Notes: generated by a model not told the origin, from the sequence alone. Counted from the first letter of the stretch, positions 1-8,045 are shown. The stretch is 64,000 nucleotides of DNA from Marinitoga sp. 1197 (GCF_001021165.1 NZ_AZAY01000023.1:1-64000), one strand, 5' to 3'. Program-made: numbers and translations.

Positions 1-72
1 TTCCGGCACCAAATCCTCTATTGCTACCATCTCTATTTGTCTTCTTGCATCTCTTTTCCTTTTGGTGATCAC
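1..72 (-). CDS. IS1182-like transposase, N-terminal fragment cut by the window edge
   Basis: The first 24 codons of a minus-strand gene are visible and run off the left edge. The peptide contains KRKRDARRQIEMVAIEDLVPE, which resembles the opening of IS1182/DUF772-type transposases (RRQIE...IEDLVP); this is recognition from memory. A GGAGG at 81-85 sits 8 nt before a GTG at 70-72, which I take as the start; an in-frame GTG at 79-81 overlaps the ribosome binding site and is unlikely. Only the N-terminus can be judged, so whether the transposase is intact is unknown. The upstream DNA holds two strong hairpins (92-137 and 152-181) that probably lie at or near the end of the element. Confidence 0.6.
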   Translation of the reverse strand, partial: MITKRKRDARRQIEMVAIEDLVPE

Positions 73-91
73 TTCTTTCACCTCCAAAAAA

Positions 92-137
92 AAATCCAAG
101 TAATCCCTATTTTTATTATACCAGGATTACTTGGACT
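92..137. repeat. Inverted repeat upstream of the transposase
   Basis: Two 15-nt arms (about 92-106 and 122-137) pair with one mismatch around a 15-nt spacer. The repeat sits between the transposase start and the rest of the chromosome. In IS elements such a hairpin can block transcription or translation entering from outside; here that role is inferred only from position. It could also be part of the IS terminal repeat. Confidence 0.6.
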
Positions 138-151
138 TTGTCGACAGTCTG

Positions 152-183
152 AAATAAGTCACAGATAACTGTGACTTATTTTT
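152..183. terminator. Perfect 13-bp hairpin with flanking T tracts
   Basis: The arms aaataagtcacag (152-164) and its exact complement (169-181) flank a 4-nt loop. A strong T tract follows on the plus strand and a weaker one on the minus strand. It lies just past the stop of the minus-strand membrane protein gene at 228, so it may end that transcript as well as shield the IS. Confidence 0.6.
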
Positions 184-227
184 TGTTTATTTCAAAAATT
201 ATTTGATTATATAATATACCTATGAAT

Positions 228-1376
228 TCAGAAAATAAGAATATATAATAAATGGGTTATGAATCCTGCAATGATACCAGCAATTGTATGTGAAAGGATT
301 GCTTTACTTGCAAGGTTTCTCGCTTTTAAAGAATCCATCATTGCTATATGAGTGGAAAGATATCCGCTCCACGTCATTCCAATAGCGGTTAAAACAGCTA
401 TATCATTTGGATGTATGGAATTTGTTTCTATAAATTTGGGAATTAAAGCTAATGCTGCTCCAGTTGAGCCTAAAGAGGTTAATGGAAAAGCTATTAATTT
501 AGGCGATTTGAATCCAAATAAAAAATTTAAAATAAAATCCAATTTTGATCCTATCCATTGCAAAATTGGGACACCTTCATATGGTAATCCCTGATATCCA
601 ATTAAGGGATCTTTAGGTCCATTGGTAAACATCATTACAATAGTACTTATTATTAATACTCCAGGTATTATTGATAATCCTAAATCTACACCTGTTTTAC
701 CACCTTCAAGTAAAGCATCTATTAGCCTTGATATTACACTTCCTTTTGTTGCATTCCAATATTCAACATTCTCTAAATGTTGAACATGTTTAAAATCTTT
801 ATAATATTTTTTTGTATAAATAGAAAAAATCCTTACACTAATAATACTACCAATTACAGCACCAAAATTACCTAATAATACAGGCAGAAAAAGATTTTCT
901 CCCATATTAGATGATTGTGCAATCATAAATGTTGTTACAATTAAGCCCATACCAAAAGATGTCCCTAAATTACATAATAAAGGAATTTGCCACTTTTCAA
1001 AATATTTTGTAAATTGTTTATCCTGAGCTAAAGATAATATTGCAGGATTATCAGATAAATATGTGGTCAAAATTCCAAGAGCAGAAGCTCCCGGGAGATT
1101 ATATAAAGGTTTCATTAATTTAGAGAGTAATTTATTTAAAAGAAATACAACACCAAATTCTGATAACACATTACCAAATGCGCTCGTCAAAACTGCAACA
1201 GCCATTATAAAAAATACAGTATTTAACAATAAATCATGCGCTGTAGACATCAAAGTTTTAAAAAAATTGCTTAATCCCATATAATTCATTACAGGAAAAA
1301 AGATCAGAGAAGATATAATTAAAAACAAAAATGGTTCTCTGAGTTTGTCTTTTAACACAATTTCTTTTTCTTCCAT
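228..1376 (-). CDS. Gate/nucleoside-recognition domain multispanning membrane protein
   Basis: A 382-residue polytopic membrane protein with about eight to ten hydrophobic segments. The region around residues 75-190 (conserved GxxxxFG, NLPGASALG, SDNPAIL stretches) resembles the Gate (nucleoside-recognition-like) domain proteins found in clostridia and related anaerobes. These are presumed transporters or gated pores, but the substrate is not known. Start chosen at the ATG at 1374-1376, since GGGAGG stands 6 nt upstream; a 16-codon in-frame extension lacks such a site. It is monocistronic, ending near the hairpin at 152-181. The family assignment is moderate; the function is not established. 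Confidence 0.7.
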   Translation of the reverse strand: MEEKEIVLKDKLREPFLFLIISSLIFFPVMNYMGLSNFFKTLMSTAHDLLLNTVFFIMAVAVLTSAFGNVLSEFGVVFLLNKLLSKLMKPLYNLPGASALGILTTYLSDNPAILSLAQDKQFTKYFEKWQIPLLCNLGTSFGMGLIVTTFMIAQSSNMGENLFLPVLLGNFGAVIGSIISVRIFSIYTKKYYKDFKHVQHLENVEYWNATKGSVISRLIDALLEGGKTGVDLGLSIIPGVLIISTIVMMFTNGPKDPLIGYQGLPYEGVPILQWIGSKLDFILNFLFGFKSPKLIAFPLTSLGSTGAALALIPKFIETNSIHPNDIAVLTAIGMTWSGYLSTHIAMMDSLKARNLASKAILSHTIAGIIAGFITHLLYILIF

Positions 1377-1569
1377 AATAAACCTCCCGGCATATTGAAT
1401 TTTTAAAATTGAATTTTCAAACAAAATATATTATAATAGATATGAAAATTTTTTCAAAGTTTAAATTTGACGATTTATGGTTTTTGAGTCCAAATAATAC
1501 TATTTTTTCATTGATATAACAATAAATTTAATTAAAGCTTCAAATTTAAATAACTTATTTCTGTTAAAA

Positions 1570-1575
1570 TATAAT
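1570..1575 (+). promoter_or_regulatory. Likely -10 box of the tRNA-Ser promoter
   Basis: A perfect TATAAT lies 10 nt before the first base of tRNA-Ser, which would start transcription within a few bases of the mature 5' end. No convincing -35 hexamer is visible at the usual distance. Confidence 0.45.
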
Positions 1576-1585
1576 TACAATAAAC

Positions 1586-1676
1586 GGAGGCGTGTTCCGA
1601 ATTGGCTAAGGAGCCGGTCTCGAAAACCGGTGAGGGTTATACCCTCGTGTGGGTTCGAGTCCCACCGCCTCCGCCA
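1586..1676 (+). tRNA. tRNA-Ser (anticodon CGA)
   Basis: A class II tRNA of 91 nt. Acceptor arms ggaggcg (1586-1592) and cgcctcc (1666-1672) pair fully, followed by discriminator G and encoded CCA at 1674-1676. The anticodon loop reads ctCGAaa. A long variable arm (gaggg...ccctc) and the T arm gggttcgagtccc are present. The maltosyltransferase gene starts 46 nt downstream, so read-through into it is possible. Confidence 0.97.
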
Positions 1677-1722
1677 TTTTTTTATACATTATGGTTATAT
1701 ATTATGGTGGGAGGGTTTAGCA

Positions 1723-3753
1723 ATGAAAAAATTAAAGGAATTATATGAATTTCTCATCGAAAAAGTCGAAAAGGGGAAAATAAACTATGCTATTCCGAAA
1801 AGATGGATGCCAGATGATTATGAAGGAAATATAAGATTGAAAGGAAGAACATTTGTTGTAAATCCATATGAATATTTTTCAAAAATAATAGAAAAAATAC
1901 TAAATAACGCAGACGAAAATAATGATTATTCCAAACCTTTATCTTTTATAACAAAGGAAAAAACAACACAGTGGTTAAAAAAATCAATTATATATAGTGC
2001 TCATGTTAGAATGACCTCTGCTTACCAGCACGATATTAACTCTGCTTATTTTAAACCCGATGATGATCTTGGATATAGAGAAAGTGGCACCTTTCTAAAA
2101 ATGATAGCTTTACTACCATATTTAAAACAATACAATGTTGATACAATTTATTTATTACCAATAACACAGTCCAGCAACAAATTTAAAAAAGGTGAAGTTG
2201 GTTCTCCCTATGCAGTAAAAAGTTTTCATCATGTTGAAAATGATTATCATGACCCATTGTTGACACGTTTCACTCCAGATGAAGAATTTTCTGCTTTCGT
2301 TGAAGCTGCACATATGTTAGGGATGAGAATAATATTAGATTTTATTCCGAGGACAGCCTCAAGAGACAATAATCTAATTTTGGAACATCCAGATTGGTTT
2401 TATTGGATTGATATAAAAGAATTATCTTCATACAAACCCCCGAAAATTGAGAATCTTGATTTTGAACAACCATCTATAGAAAATCTTCCCATTTTATACT
2501 CTAATGCTGATGTAAAAAAGCATTTGAAAAAGTTCAGATGGGCACCCAACATCACAAACCCCGAAAAATGGGAAAATTTTGTAAAAGCTAATAAAAATAA
2601 CCCTGATTTTTTGGAAGAAATTGTCAAAGAATTTAAAATTATTACTGTTCCTGGTTTTTCTGATTGGATAAATGATCCACAACCAACATGGGATGATGTA
2701 ACTTTTTTGAGATTATATCTAAGCCATCCAAAAGAAGCTGAAAAATATCTGGAAAATCCTGAAAAACAACCACCATATGTTTTATATGACGTTGTAAAAT
2801 CAAGTAAATTCCCTGGAACGCAAAAAAACGAGAAATTATGGGATATGATTTCCAATATTATGCCATATTTTCAGAAAAATTTTGGCATAGATGGCGCAAG
2901 GCTCGACATGGGGCATGCATTACCTAAAGAATTAGAACATAGAATCATTTCAAATGCAAAAAATTATGACCCGTCATTTGCAATTATCGCTGAAGAATTA
3001 GCTATGGACAATCATAAGAAAGCTAAACTAAGCGGTTATGATGCTATTTTAGGAAATACATGGTGGGCAGAACCTAGACATAAAGAAAGCTGGTTTATAA
3101 AAACTGTTAGAGATATTATGCCAAATTTAGAACTCCCGTCATTTGCGACATCAGAAACTCCAGATTCTCCAAGAGCTGTAACAAGAGACGGTAAAGAATT
3201 ATTTTCAAAATTATCAGCAGTTGTAAATACGTTTATGCCAAATGGAATTACCGTTATAAATTCAGGAAGTGAAATTTTTGAAAAACAACCTATGAATTTA
3301 GGGCTCGATTTTGAAAAACCAGAAGAGGCGAGATATAAGTATTTAAAACCTACAGATCCGTTTTATGGAAAATTAGCATTTTTTGATTATTATGCCCTTC
3401 ACTGGGATGTGGACAAACATATGGTTAGATTATTAACCGTTCTTGGAAAAATAAAGAAAGAATATATTGATTTAATAACAAATATAAGCAATTATAGATA
3501 TATTGAGCATATGGATAAAGTATTTTCAATTTTTTACTGGAATGGAAATAATGGCTTATTAATACCTGTTAATCTGAATTTTGATAAAGCAATATCTTTT
3601 GGTGTGGATTTAGGTTATCATACATGGCGAGGAAATCATAGAATTAGTTTATTACTGGAAAATTATAGAAAATGTGATTTTAAATGGGATGAAGGCGCAT
3701 GGCTTAATGTGAATTTGAATCCTGGAGAAGCTAAGATATATCTTGTAGAATAA
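1723..3753 (+). CDS. Maltosyltransferase (GH13 alpha-1,4-glucan transferase)
   Basis: A 676-residue GH13 enzyme that is very like Thermotoga maritima maltosyltransferase as I remember it, for example in LSFI..EKT..W, FIPRTASRD, DWFYWI and INDPQPTWDDVTFLRLYL. That enzyme moves maltosyl units between malto-oligosaccharides and glycans in the cytoplasm. The GH13 catalytic residues are visible: Asp near 395 in GARLDMGHA, Glu near 424 in AEEL, and Asp near 482 in SETPDSPR. Start at the ATG at 1723, with gggagg 8 nt upstream; the 31-codon extension into the tRNA is rejected. With glgB at 58-60 kb it suggests glycogen or maltodextrin metabolism. It ends in a bidirectional terminator. Confidence 0.9.
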   Translation: MKKLKELYEFLIEKVEKGKINYAIPKRWMPDDYEGNIRLKGRTFVVNPYEYFSKIIEKILNNADENNDYSKPLSFITKEKTTQWLKKSIIYSAHVRMTSAYQHDINSAYFKPDDDLGYRESGTFLKMIALLPYLKQYNVDTIYLLPITQSSNKFKKGEVGSPYAVKSFHHVENDYHDPLLTRFTPDEEFSAFVEAAHMLGMRIILDFIPRTASRDNNLILEHPDWFYWIDIKELSSYKPPKIENLDFEQPSIENLPILYSNADVKKHLKKFRWAPNITNPEKWENFVKANKNNPDFLEEIVKEFKIITVPGFSDWINDPQPTWDDVTFLRLYLSHPKEAEKYLENPEKQPPYVLYDVVKSSKFPGTQKNEKLWDMISNIMPYFQKNFGIDGARLDMGHALPKELEHRIISNAKNYDPSFAIIAEELAMDNHKKAKLSGYDAILGNTWWAEPRHKESWFIKTVRDIMPNLELPSFATSETPDSPRAVTRDGKELFSKLSAVVNTFMPNGITVINSGSEIFEKQPMNLGLDFEKPEEARYKYLKPTDPFYGKLAFFDYYALHWDVDKHMVRLLTVLGKIKKEYIDLITNISNYRYIEHMDKVFSIFYWNGNNGLLIPVNLNFDKAISFGVDLGYHTWRGNHRISLLLENYRKCDFKWDEGAWLNVNLNPGEAKIYLVE

Positions 3754-3787
3754 AACAAATGCCCTTATATAAGGGCATTTGTTTTAT
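3752..3787. terminator. Bidirectional terminator
   Basis: Arms acaaatgccctta and its complement form a long stem with A/T tracts on both sides. It overlaps the stop codon of the maltosyltransferase gene and faces the end of the convergent minus-strand gene at 3792. Confidence 0.85.
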
Positions 3788-3791
3788 TAAA

Positions 3792-4919
3792 TTATAAATT
3801 TAGTAATTTAGACATTAAACCATTATTTATTAAAATAATATTATTTTCATCAATAATGACAAAATTAAAATAACTATCACCAAACTCTTTTCTTTTAATA
3901 GTTTTATCTTTTGTGTCAAAGATAATAAAATTATTTCCAGATAAAATATATAATTTGTTTCCATATTTTTTTATTAAACTGCTATCACCATAAGCTTTTA
4001 TTTTGTATCTTTTAACGTTCCCACTATTAATTGAAACTTCAAATAAATCGCCAAAATTTGTAGTAAAATATGAATTGTTAATATAATAAATGATATTCGA
4101 ATTAATTTTCGGCTTATAATCTTTAAATTTATAATAATTTTCTAAATTTATAAATATTTCTGATTTATCTTTGGTATTTTGAATATAAAAAAAATTGTTT
4201 ATGCTAAAAAGAATTTTTTCGTTGTAATAAATAGGAAACCCATATTTTATGTATTTCGGATCTTTTATAATAAAAGCGGTTTTTATAGGAATTACCTTTT
4301 TCACATAAGGTAATTTTTCCTCATCATGAGATATAATAACTTTGATAATAGTATCTTTTGTTTTCTTGAAATAAAAATAATCGTTATTATTTAAAGGATA
4401 TATTTTTAAGTATTCATAAGCTGATATATAAGTATCTAAATATAAGGAAAACTCATTTATTTGAATATTTCCAGAATTTTCAATAATCATTTCACCTAAT
4501 GATGGTAAATAATTTTTATCTTGATATAAAACTATAAATTTATTATCAGTTATTTTCCCTTTTAAAATTATAAACTTATAATCAAAATTTATTTTTTTTA
4601 GAACTTTACCTTTTAAATTTAACATATATAAATTAGAATTATTGGTTGTTAATATTAGTTTATCTTCTAAAGGTATAAAACTTAAAACGTTTGAATCAAA
4701 ATTTTTTTCCCAATTTTTTTTTAAATTTTTTGAAAATGAATATAATTTATTATTTCTAAATCCTACATATATATTCCCTTTATTATCCTTAAACATATAA
4801 GATGAATTAATAAGATTTTTAAAAGAATACATTTTTTTTACAGATGTGTTTTTTATTATATATATCGAGGGTATAAGTAAAATAAATATAAAGATAATTA
4901 AAAAAAGATTTTTTCTCAT
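3792..4919 (-). CDS. Membrane-anchored beta-propeller-like protein, unknown function
   Basis: A 375-residue protein with one N-terminal hydrophobic anchor (residues about 5-24, after MRKN) and an otherwise soluble body of repeated short strands. Units such as DNKGNIYVGFRNNKLYSFS and NSNLYMLNLKGKVLKKI look like PQQ/WD-type propeller blades, but no quinone or catalytic motif can be named. It is probably exported and tethered to the cytoplasmic membrane. GGAGG precedes the ATG at 4919. It follows the CPBP-protease gene by 15 nt and is the last gene of a presumed three-gene set. Very AT-rich, Lys/Asn/Ile-rich composition. Confidence 0.6.
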   Translation of the reverse strand: MRKNLFLIIFIFILLIPSIYIIKNTSVKKMYSFKNLINSSYMFKDNKGNIYVGFRNNKLYSFSKNLKKNWEKNFDSNVLSFIPLEDKLILTTNNSNLYMLNLKGKVLKKINFDYKFIILKGKITDNKFIVLYQDKNYLPSLGEMIIENSGNIQINEFSLYLDTYISAYEYLKIYPLNNNDYFYFKKTKDTIIKVIISHDEEKLPYVKKVIPIKTAFIIKDPKYIKYGFPIYYNEKILFSINNFFYIQNTKDKSEIFINLENYYKFKDYKPKINSNIIYYINNSYFTTNFGDLFEVSINSGNVKRYKIKAYGDSSLIKKYGNKLYILSGNNFIIFDTKDKTIKRKEFGDSYFNFVIIDENNIILINNGLMSKLLNL

Positions 4920-4934
4920 TGAAAATAGCCTCCT

Positions 4935-5522
4935 TCATTTTAACGAAAAAAGATTTACTATTATATGAATTCCTGATAATATATATATATCTTTTACATA
5001 AGTATAGAAAATCAATGTGAAAAATTGATATAAAAATGTAAATTCAAAAAGTTTAAAATTATATGGTATTTTAAAAGTTTGTATTGAATAGTGAGACAAT
5101 GTAAAGGCTAATGATAAAGCTATATAAATTAATAAAATATTGTATTTTTTTTCTTTAAACGAATTAAAAAGATACGCTTTAAAAAAGTATTCTTCACTAA
5201 CGCCACCAATAATCAGAGTAAAAAAAAGAGCTTTTCTAATGAAAAAATACTTTAAATAAAAATAAACTATAATTATTAAAAGAATAATATAAAATGGAAT
5301 ATAAAACTTTTTAAGTTTAAAAGTTTTTTTTATTTCATTTTTTATGGATGGTTTCTTTAAAAATGAAATTATTAATAACGATTCGATAACAAATATTATA
5401 TAAAAACCGTTGCTAAAAAAGTTATAATAGGTATTTAGATCATATATTTTAGATAAATTTTTTATAAATATAGAACCTAAAATATATATAGTCATATTAA
5501 TATAGTCAATAATATCTTTCAT
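4935..5522 (-). CDS. CPBP (CAAX/Abi) family intramembrane protease
   Basis: A 195-residue membrane protein with about six hydrophobic helices. The CPBP signature is visible in order: EEYFFK (the usual EExxxR, with Lys in place of Arg) near residue 110, FTLSH near 140, and HIIVN near 187. Glutamic intramembrane proteases of this family process prenylated proteins, peptide bacteriocins or signalling peptides in other organisms. It sits between a Gly-rich small ORF (129 nt upstream) and a membrane-anchored propeller gene. The Arg-to-Lys change is conservative but could affect activity. AAGGTG precedes the start codon. Confidence 0.75.
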   Translation of the reverse strand: MKDIIDYINMTIYILGSIFIKNLSKIYDLNTYYNFFSNGFYIIFVIESLLIISFLKKPSIKNEIKKTFKLKKFYIPFYIILLIIIVYFYLKYFFIRKALFFTLIIGGVSEEYFFKAYLFNSFKEKKYNILLIYIALSLAFTLSHYSIQTFKIPYNFKLFEFTFLYQFFTLIFYTYVKDIYILSGIHIIVNLFSLK

Positions 5523-5651
5523 ATTATCACCTTAAAAATAAAAATTTGCAATAAAATGCGTAGGGGAAAAAACTTTTTTATTTTTATTATAAAATAGTGG
5601 TAATAATAAAAATTCCTTATTATAAGATTCAAAGCTATTTAAAAATATGCT

Positions 5652-5873
5652 TCATCTATGTGTTAGTTTTAAAATATCAGCTGTTCCGCCGCCGCCGCCC
5701 GTTCCTTGAATACCTTGTACAGTGCCCTGAATAGTTATAGTATTATTATAACGCTCCGAATAACTACCAGCATCAACTGTAGTAGATGTATTTCCATTCC
5801 CCAGAATTTTGTTATTATTTGCCGCATAATACGAACCATTTGCAGTGCCTGTAGATAAATATACAGCATTCAT
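5652..5873 (-). CDS. Small Gly/Asn/Thr-rich protein of unknown function
   Basis: A 73-residue ORF with a very strong ribosome binding site (AAGGAGGGG, 8 nt before the ATG), so it is probably real. It has no signal peptide, membrane segment or cysteine. Composition is rich in Gly, Asn, Thr and Ser, with a GTGGGGGT stretch near the C-terminus encoded by gccgccgcc, far more GC-rich than its surroundings, and a basic LKLTHR tail. I do not recognise a family. A TATAAT box lies upstream near 5929. Next to a CPBP protease, it might be a substrate or a precursor, but that is a guess. Confidence 0.55.
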   Translation of the reverse strand: MNAVYLSTGTANGSYYAANNNKILGNGNTSTTVDAGSYSERYNNTITIQGTVQGIQGTGGGGGTADILKLTHR

Positions 5874-6278
5874 AAAATCCCCTCCTTGGATAAATTTGCA
5901 TCATCCGGATGAATACATTATTATTATATACTTAAAAAGTAAAAAAAAAAAAAAAGTTATAGTTAATAATTAGTAAAATTTATAACATATTAATATTTTA
6001 TTATATTTTAATTACTAAATGTTATAAAAAAATATCAATATATTATCTTTATATTAGAATTATTAAATTTATATTATAAATGTTTTATAAATAATTGGCA
6101 AAAAACTTTGAGATGACTTGATTCATCAAACAACTACAAAAAAATAATTGTTTACCTGACAACAATAAAAGTAGCAAAAATATTAAAAAGAACAAAAAGC
6201 AGGAATATATATTGTATAAAGAAAGAATAAAAAAAGATGAAAAAATGGATAAAAAATAATTTAGTATAAAAAAACAAA
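5874..6278. other. Gene-free AT-rich stretch between the small-protein gene and the tRNA operon
   Basis: About 400 nt with more than 80% A+T by eye, including a run of 15 A at 5941-5955. It should hold the minus-strand promoter of the small-protein gene (TATAAT on the minus strand near 5929). I see no ORF with a ribosome binding site and no other RNA gene here. Confidence 0.6.
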
Positions 6279-6304
6279 AAAATCCCCGAAAAATCGGGGA
6301 TTTT
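6279..6304 (-). terminator. Terminator of the tRNA operon
   Basis: An 11-bp stem aaaatccccga/tcggggatttt with a 4-nt loop lies immediately after tRNA-Phe. On the minus strand it is followed by a T-rich tract (tttttgttttttt), a classical intrinsic terminator. Confidence 0.88.
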
Positions 6305-6306
6305 CG

Positions 6307-6382
6307 TGGTGGCCAGGGACAGAATCGAACTGTCGACACCTGGATTTTCAGTCCAGTGCTCTACCAACTGAGCTACCTGGCC
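6307..6382 (-). tRNA. tRNA-Phe (anticodon GAA)
   Basis: A 76-nt cloverleaf. The acceptor ggccagg (6382 downward) pairs with cctggcc, with discriminator A and encoded CCA at 6307-6309. The anticodon loop reads ctGAAaa. It is third in a Glu-Val-Phe operon and is separated from tRNA-Val by about 10 nt. Confidence 0.97.
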
Positions 6383-6392
6383 GCTAATAAAA

Positions 6393-6468
6393 TGGTGGGT
6401 GCTGCAGGGATCGAACCTACGACCTTCTGCTTGTAAGGCAGACGCTCTCCCAGCTGAGCTAAGCACCC
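6393..6468 (-). tRNA. tRNA-Val (anticodon TAC)
   Basis: A 76-nt cloverleaf. The acceptor gggtgct pairs with agcaccc, with discriminator A and encoded CCA. The anticodon loop reads ctTACaa. Middle gene of the tRNA operon. Confidence 0.97.
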
Positions 6469-6480
6469 ACTCGTTTTTTC

Positions 6481-6556
6481 TGGCGCCCCCAACGGGATTT
6501 GAACCCGTGCCTTTGGCGTGAAAGGCCAATGTCCTAGGCCGCTAGACGATGGGGGC
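6481..6556 (-). tRNA. tRNA-Glu (anticodon TTC)
   Basis: A 76-nt cloverleaf. The acceptor gccccca pairs with tgggggc, with discriminator G and encoded CCA. The anticodon loop reads ctTTCac. First gene of the tRNA operon; the promoter should lie at about 6560-6600. Confidence 0.97.
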
Positions 6557-6718
6557 AATTCAATTACAGTTTCTTTCGCAACCGAAGTATATAATACCAG
6601 AAAAAAGTTTAAATGTCAAGGAAATAATTATTGAATTTATGTAAATTCTAAATGGAGTATAAAATTTAATGAATTCATTTTATTTTAATCTTAAATATAT
6701 TTCATTTTAATATTTTTT

Positions 6719-6747
6719 TTGATAGAATCGCGTTGTAAGGAAATAAA
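6719..6747 (+). promoter_or_regulatory. Candidate promoter of the purine operon
   Basis: TTGATA (6719-6724), a 17-nt spacer and AATAAA (6742-6747). It is correctly placed about 15-20 nt before the riboswitch P1 stem. The -10 box is a poor match, so this is only a candidate. Confidence 0.45.
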
Positions 6748-6764
6748 AATTGAATATTGTACAT

Positions 6765-6843
6765 CCTCTTCCTGTATAATCCTGGGAATATGGCTCAGGA
6801 GTCTCTACCAGGCAGCCGTAAACTGCTTGACTACAGGAAGAGG
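6765..6843 (+). promoter_or_regulatory. Purine riboswitch aptamer, guanine type
   Basis: All core purine-aptamer elements are present. P1 is formed by 6765-6775 and 6833-6843 (11 bp). Conserved joining bases tATAAt, the loop AATATGG, GTctCTACC and the P3 loop CCGTAAA follow in order. The J3/1 segment reads GACTAC; its C corresponds to position 74 of the xpt riboswitch, which pairs with guanine (adenine aptamers have U). It lies in the purE leader, so guanine or hypoxanthine should shut off de novo synthesis through the terminator at 6865-6900. Confidence 0.95.
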
Positions 6844-6864
6844 GGTGTGGATTTTATATTAATC

Positions 6865-6900
6865 ACGCCTCTCTTCCTGAGAGGCGTTTTTGTTTTTTTT
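6865..6900 (+). terminator. Riboswitch expression platform: terminator with exact competing antiterminator
   Basis: The stem acgcctct (6865-6872)/agaggcgt (6880-6887) is followed by a long T tract. The antiterminator is explicit: caggaagag (6834-6842, the 3' strand of P1) is exactly complementary to ctcttcctg (6871-6879, within the terminator). Ligand binding locks P1 and frees the terminator, giving an OFF switch. This is read directly from the sequence. Confidence 0.92.
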
Positions 6901-6930
6901 AAAATTTATTTTTATCAAAGGAGGAATATT

Positions 6931-7338
6931 ATGCCAAAGGTATTGGTAATTGCAGGTAGTAAATCAGATGAAAATTTTGTAAAACAGGCGTTAGAACTTT
7001 TTGAGGAATGGAATGTAGAATATGAATTTAAAGTTTATAGTGCTCATAGAAATCTCATTGAATTAACAAATTATATGAAAAATTTATCTCCAGACTTTAA
7101 AGTAATTATTGCTGTTGCAGGCCTTTCAGCTGCTCTTCCTGGTGTTGTTTCTTCTTTAACCTCTCTTCCTGTAATTGGGGTTCCTCGCGATGTTGGTCCA
7201 TTAAATGGTGTTGATGCTCTTCTTTCAATTGTTCAAATGCCAAAAGGTATTCCTGTTGGAACAATGGGTATTGGTAATCATGGAATGAAAAATGCAGCTT
7301 ATTTTGCAAAAAGAATTTTGGAATTGGAGGGTAAATAA
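6931..7338 (+). CDS. purE: N5-CAIR mutase or AIR carboxylase, short PurE
   Basis: A 135-residue PurE, shorter than the usual 160-170. It has GSKSDENF near residue 10, SAHR near 40, AGLSAALPGVVSS near 65 and the VDALLSIVQMPKGIPV loop near 95. It makes CAIR in purine synthesis. The middle and C-terminal parts look more like archaeal PurE than the common bacterial class I enzyme, and no purK is present in the operon, so direct CO2 use (AIR carboxylase) is possible; this is inference. Start at ATG 6931 after GGAGG; it overlaps purC by one base (taATG). Confidence 0.85.
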   Translation: MPKVLVIAGSKSDENFVKQALELFEEWNVEYEFKVYSAHRNLIELTNYMKNLSPDFKVIIAVAGLSAALPGVVSSLTSLPVIGVPRDVGPLNGVDALLSIVQMPKGIPVGTMGIGNHGMKNAAYFAKRILELEGK

Positions 7339-8045
7339 TGAATATACAAAATTTAAATTTATTATACGAAGGAAAGGCAAAGAAAGTATATGAAAATGGT
7401 GAAAATGAAGTTATTATTTATTTTAAAGATGATGTCACAGCATTTAATGGAGAGAAAAAAGATTCTATTCTTGGAAAAGGTAAAATAAATAAAAAAATAT
7501 CAACATTTTTCTTTAAAATGTTTGAAGAAAAAGGTCTTCCCACACAATATATTTCAGATTTAAATGAAAATGCATTTATTGCAAGAAAACTGAATATTAT
7601 TCCCCTTGAAATTATTATAAGAAACTATACTGCAGGAAGTTTTTGCAAAAGATATGGAATTAAAAAAGGTATAAAATTAGAAAAACCAATTGTTGAATTT
7701 TCACTAAAAAATGATGATTTAGGAGATCCGATGATTTGTAGAAATGTTATATTATCTTTAAAATTGGTTGAGGAGTATATTTTAAATAAATTAGAATATT
7801 ATTCTTTAAAAATAAATACAATATTATCAGATTTTTTGATTTCAAAAAATATTATTCTTGTTGATTATAAACTTGAATTCGGAATTAATAATGGAAAGAT
7901 ATATCTGGGAGATGAAATTTCTCCAGATACGTGTAGATTCTGGGATAAAGAAACTTTAGAGTCACTTGATAAAGATGTTTATAGAGAAGAAAAAGGAGAT
8001 ATTATTGATAAATATTCCGAATTTTTAAGGAGGATAGATTTATGA
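7338..8045 (+). CDS. purC: SAICAR synthetase
   Basis: A 235-residue enzyme that ligates aspartate to CAIR using ATP. Characteristic motifs are YEGKAKKVYE at the N-terminus (ATP-grasp-like fold), IIIRNYTAGSFCKRYG in the middle, VDYKLEFG, and GDEISPDTCRFW near the C-terminus. Length is normal. It overlaps purE by 1 nt and purS by 4 nt (ATGA), so translation is likely coupled along the operon. Confidence 0.97.
   Translation: MNIQNLNLLYEGKAKKVYENGENEVIIYFKDDVTAFNGEKKDSILGKGKINKKISTFFFKMFEEKGLPTQYISDLNENAFIARKLNIIPLEIIIRNYTAGSFCKRYGIKKGIKLEKPIVEFSLKNDDLGDPMICRNVILSLKLVEEYILNKLEYYSLKINTILSDFLISKNIILVDYKLEFGINNGKIYLGDEISPDTCRFWDKETLESLDKDVYREEKGDIIDKYSEFLRRIDL

Noticed and set aside
6085-6558. Minus-strand ORFs across the tRNA operon
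   Set aside because: They are readings of tRNA-Glu, -Val and -Phe sequence in protein frames (AQLVEHWTENPGVDSSIL-type strings) and are not genes.
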